From NCBI RefSeq assembly GCF_001956045.1, contig NZ_MRTH01000049.1, positions 1 through 50,733 on the forward strand: a stretch of 50,733 bases of DNA, read 5' to 3'. The position numbers were made by a program, and so were the translations under genes. A model generated the notes under the pieces. It ran no database searches. It saw only the letters and a program-made list of their open reading frames with translations, and was not told the origin of the DNA. Shown piece by piece: positions 48,641-50,733 of the stretch. Source of the DNA: Paenibacillus sp. FSL H7-0331 (GTDB lineage Bacteria > Bacillota > Bacilli > Paenibacillales > NBRC-103111). How positions within the stretch are numbered: position 1 is the first letter of the stretch; each line of letters begins with the position of its first letter.

Positions 48641-48854
48641 ACATATTTCCCCCAATAAATCGATTTTGTCAAGCAATGGACAAGTAAAGCCTATGTAATA
48701 AGTGCGGCGTTCGTATCTGGATGGTATCCATGGATTGTGATGAACAAACACGCGAGATAATACTTATTACCCATTCTGTGGAAATTGAACATTATATTGC
48801 ATTGGTGTTGAAATATGCTGATAGTAAGGCCGTTTACACGTTCTGGCATGTATG

Positions 48855-48899
48855 AAAAAAGCAGGTACCTCAAGACTGCCGCCTCAGGTTACCTGCTTT
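48855..48899 (-). terminator. Rho-independent terminator of the kinase gene
   Basis: On the minus strand AAAGCAGGTAACCT...GAGG pairs with CTTGAGGTACCTGCTTT (one bulge and one mismatch), followed by TTTTTTC. It lies 30 bases after the stop of the histidine kinase fragment at 48929. Confidence 0.85.
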
Positions 48900-48928
48900 G
48901 CCTTCAACCTCATCCCATCCCACTCCAC

Positions 48929-50098
48929 TCATCTACTCCTGGCCGCCGGAAATGTTACGGTGAAGCTCGTTCCCTCGCCGAGCGTGCTGCTGACATCAAT
49001 GGTACCGTGATGGGCATCTACAATCGACTTCGCAATAGCCAGCCCCAGACCATGTCCGCCCATCTGTCGGGAACGGGATTTGTCCGCGCGATAAAAACGC
49101 AGAAATATTTGCTTCTGTTCTTCTTCAGCAATCCCAATACCGTTATCTTCAACAACTATGATGAGCTTGCGATTGATTTCGCTGGCATTTAGTGACAGCC
49201 TCAAAGTGACCTTACCGCCGCTTGGCGTATACTTCAACGCATTATCCAGCAGGATGATGAGCAGTTGCTTAAAACGTTCCACATCTCCCTCGATTTCAAG
49301 CTTACCTGAGGCAACCATTTGCAGATCAATTTGCTTGGAACCGGATAAATTTTTCATGGATTCCACAATCATTTGGGCATGAGGCTCCAAATCAAAAGCT
49401 TCCCAATGCAAAATATATTCCGGCGTATCCGAACGAGCCAGCAGCAGCAGATCACTAACCAGTCTGGTCATGCGTTTGACCTCATCCTTCATGTTCACCA
49501 GCAGCTTTCGCACAAACGGATCCGTCTCCTCCGTCTGTTCCATTTCCAGTGAATCGATGGACGACAGCATGACACTTAGCGGTGTTCTCAACTCGTGCGA
49601 CGCATCAGCCACGAATTCTCGCTGCCTTGTATAGGATTGTATAATCGGGATCATCGCCCGTCTTGACATGATATGGCTCATATACAGGGCAATTCCAAAA
49701 AAAAGCACAGCCAATCCACCAAAAATATACAATAACCAATTAAACAGCTCGTAGTTATAGGAAATGTTTTTGCCTACATATAAAGTACCGATCTGCTTAT
49801 TTCCTTGCATAATCGCTTTTCCGGCTGCCAGCAAACGAATCTCCTGAGTATTCGCCTGATCTAAAGGTTTGTTATATCCTCGAGGGAAACGTCGATCCCC
49901 GAATCGATCCTTGGATAATCTCAGCTTGTCGTAGCGCAATTCATTTTTCTTAGGGGTCCAGCCCTTTAACAAATCCAATAGCTGGGGACGCAGCCCCCGA
50001 CCGATATCGTTTCCATATAGCAGCTGGCCGTTCGGTCCCATAATGTATATAGAATGAACTCGTGTTTTAAACAACCGACCAATTCGGGTAATGATGTA
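48929..50098 (-). pseudogene. Sensor histidine kinase, 5' end removed by an IS
   Basis: The remaining part has about 390 residues: an extracytoplasmic segment (IYIMGPNGQLLYGND, GTLYVGKNIS), a membrane helix (LLYIFGGLAVLFFGIALYM), the dimerisation box VADASHELRTPLSVMLSS with the phospho-accepting His, N box LLDNALKYTP, and EDNGIGI / GGHGLGLAIAKSI for ATP. The first transmembrane helix and the start codon are missing, because the frame runs into the left end of the IS630-type element at about 50095-50100. The partner response regulator should lie beyond the element. It is probably non-functional. Confidence 0.8.
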
Positions 50099-50733
50099 GA
50101 AAAGACCGAAAAGGAAGGGATCAGAGATGAAAAAAGAAAACGAACTAGAGATACTAGCAACAGCAATGAAAGAAACCAATAGCACTCGGATGTATGAACG
50201 CTATCTCGCTGTACGTCTTCACTTGGAAGGACGGACGTTAACGGAAATCGCGGGTATCTTAGGACGGACATACCAAACCGTCAGCACGTATTGGAACACC
50301 TACCGTAACCAAGGATTGCTGGGTCTGGATCTTGGACATTCGCCTGGAGGTCCAAAAAAACTCTCCGAAGAACAAGAAGACAAAGTGAAGACTACCATCA
50401 CGAATCTGCGTCCCGCCGACGTTGGATTCAAAGCCCGGTACACTTGGACCCTGAACATCATTAGGAAATGGATCCAGCGAGAATTTGACCAGACGTTTAC
50501 AGAAAAGGGTGTTTCCAAGCTGTTGGCGCGGTTGGGTTTTAGCTACACAAAAGCTACGTATTCACTGGTCAACGCCAATCCAGAGGAACAAGAACAGTTC
50601 CGCGAAGTGACGCTGCCTGAGTTGAAAGAGCAGTTGGATCAAGGGGAAATCGATCACTTGCTCTTCGAAGACGAATCCATGATTCGCACCTACCTGGCTT
50701 TGCAGTATAACTGGTTTCCCAAAGGGGAGCAAC
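50095..50733 (+). mobile_element. IS630-family element, left end (runs to window edge)
   Basis: Coding for the kinase stops in the region near 50095-50100, and a transposase gene in the opposite direction begins 30 bases later. The exact end cannot be fixed because the right end is off the window; IS630 elements insert at TA, and a TA occurs at 50088-50097. Confidence 0.7.
50127..50733 (+). CDS. IS630-family transposase (runs to window edge)
   Basis: 202 residues are visible from ATG 50127, which follows a GGAAGGG motif. A helix-turn-helix (YERYLAVRLHLEGRTLTEIAGILGRTYQTVSTYW), a second winged-helix region (WTLNIIRKWIQREF, VSKLLARLGFSYTK) and the start of the DDE catalytic core (HLLFEDESMIR, first catalytic Asp) identify it. 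The rest of the catalytic triad lies outside the window. Confidence 0.92.
   Translation, partial: MKKENELEILATAMKETNSTRMYERYLAVRLHLEGRTLTEIAGILGRTYQTVSTYWNTYRNQGLLGLDLGHSPGGPKKLSEEQEDKVKTTITNLRPADVGFKARYTWTLNIIRKWIQREFDQTFTEKGVSKLLARLGFSYTKATYSLVNANPEEQEQFREVTLPELKEQLDQGEIDHLLFEDESMIRTYLALQYNWFPKGEQ

Overview
The window looks like a chromosomal segment of a low-to-mid-GC Gram-positive bacterium, most likely Paenibacillus or a close relative. This is inferred from the purine-rich ribosome binding sites, a YesM/YesN two-component pair beside LplB/LplC-type sugar permeases, GH4 and GH105 glycosidases, an SLH-domain surface protein and lipoproteins with clear lipoboxes. No rRNA or tRNA gene is visible to fix the taxon.

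Region 1 (1-22169) is an integron-like gene-cassette array, visibly A/T-rich compared with what follows. Twenty-three repeats of about 150-190 bp alternate with 23 short cassettes. Nearly every cassette gene is on the minus strand. The repeats have attC architecture: TAAC and GTTA ends, a long imperfect inverted repeat, and several internal hairpins whose sequence changes while pairing is kept. In 20 of 23 cassettes the three bases next to the core are complementary at the two ends of the same cassette, as expected if cassettes move as units. At the right end lies an attI-like site (two 15-bp direct repeats 36 bp apart) and a tyrosine recombinase gene that reads toward the cassettes. The recombinase lacks the extra segment typical of IntI and carries an N-terminal extension. 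Cassettes encode a TIR protein, a HEPN-like protein, a PIN-like protein, a possible restriction-type nuclease, a P-loop kinase, a GNAT acetyltransferase, a methyltransferase, a histidine phosphatase, an XRE repressor with a divergent partner, small membrane proteins and unknowns. Two cassettes appear to be non-coding. One IS3-family element splits a cassette gene, and a second copy cuts the leftmost attC at the window edge. Cassettes are numbered C1 (next to attI, right) to C23 (left); attC n is the site at the 3' end of cassette n.

Region 2 (22514-29463) is a six-gene minus-strand cluster (metallophosphoesterase lipoprotein, two membrane proteins, a degenerate phosphoesterase paralogue, a lipoprotein, a GH4 glycosidase). 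It is divergent from a secreted GDPD-family phosphodiesterase. Six 11-bp-phased TTCA repeats lie between them and suggest phosphate-starvation control.

Region 3 (29543-41363) is a carbohydrate/aromatic utilisation locus. A solute-binding protein, two permeases, two tandem amidohydrolase + Rieske pairs and a GH105 hydrolase form one minus-strand operon, and a YesN/YesM regulator pair lies upstream of it.

Region 4 (41555-50733) holds a large secreted metallophosphoesterase, a GldA-like dehydrogenase, an SLH surface protein, and a sensor histidine kinase whose 5' end has been removed by an IS630-family element running off the right edge.
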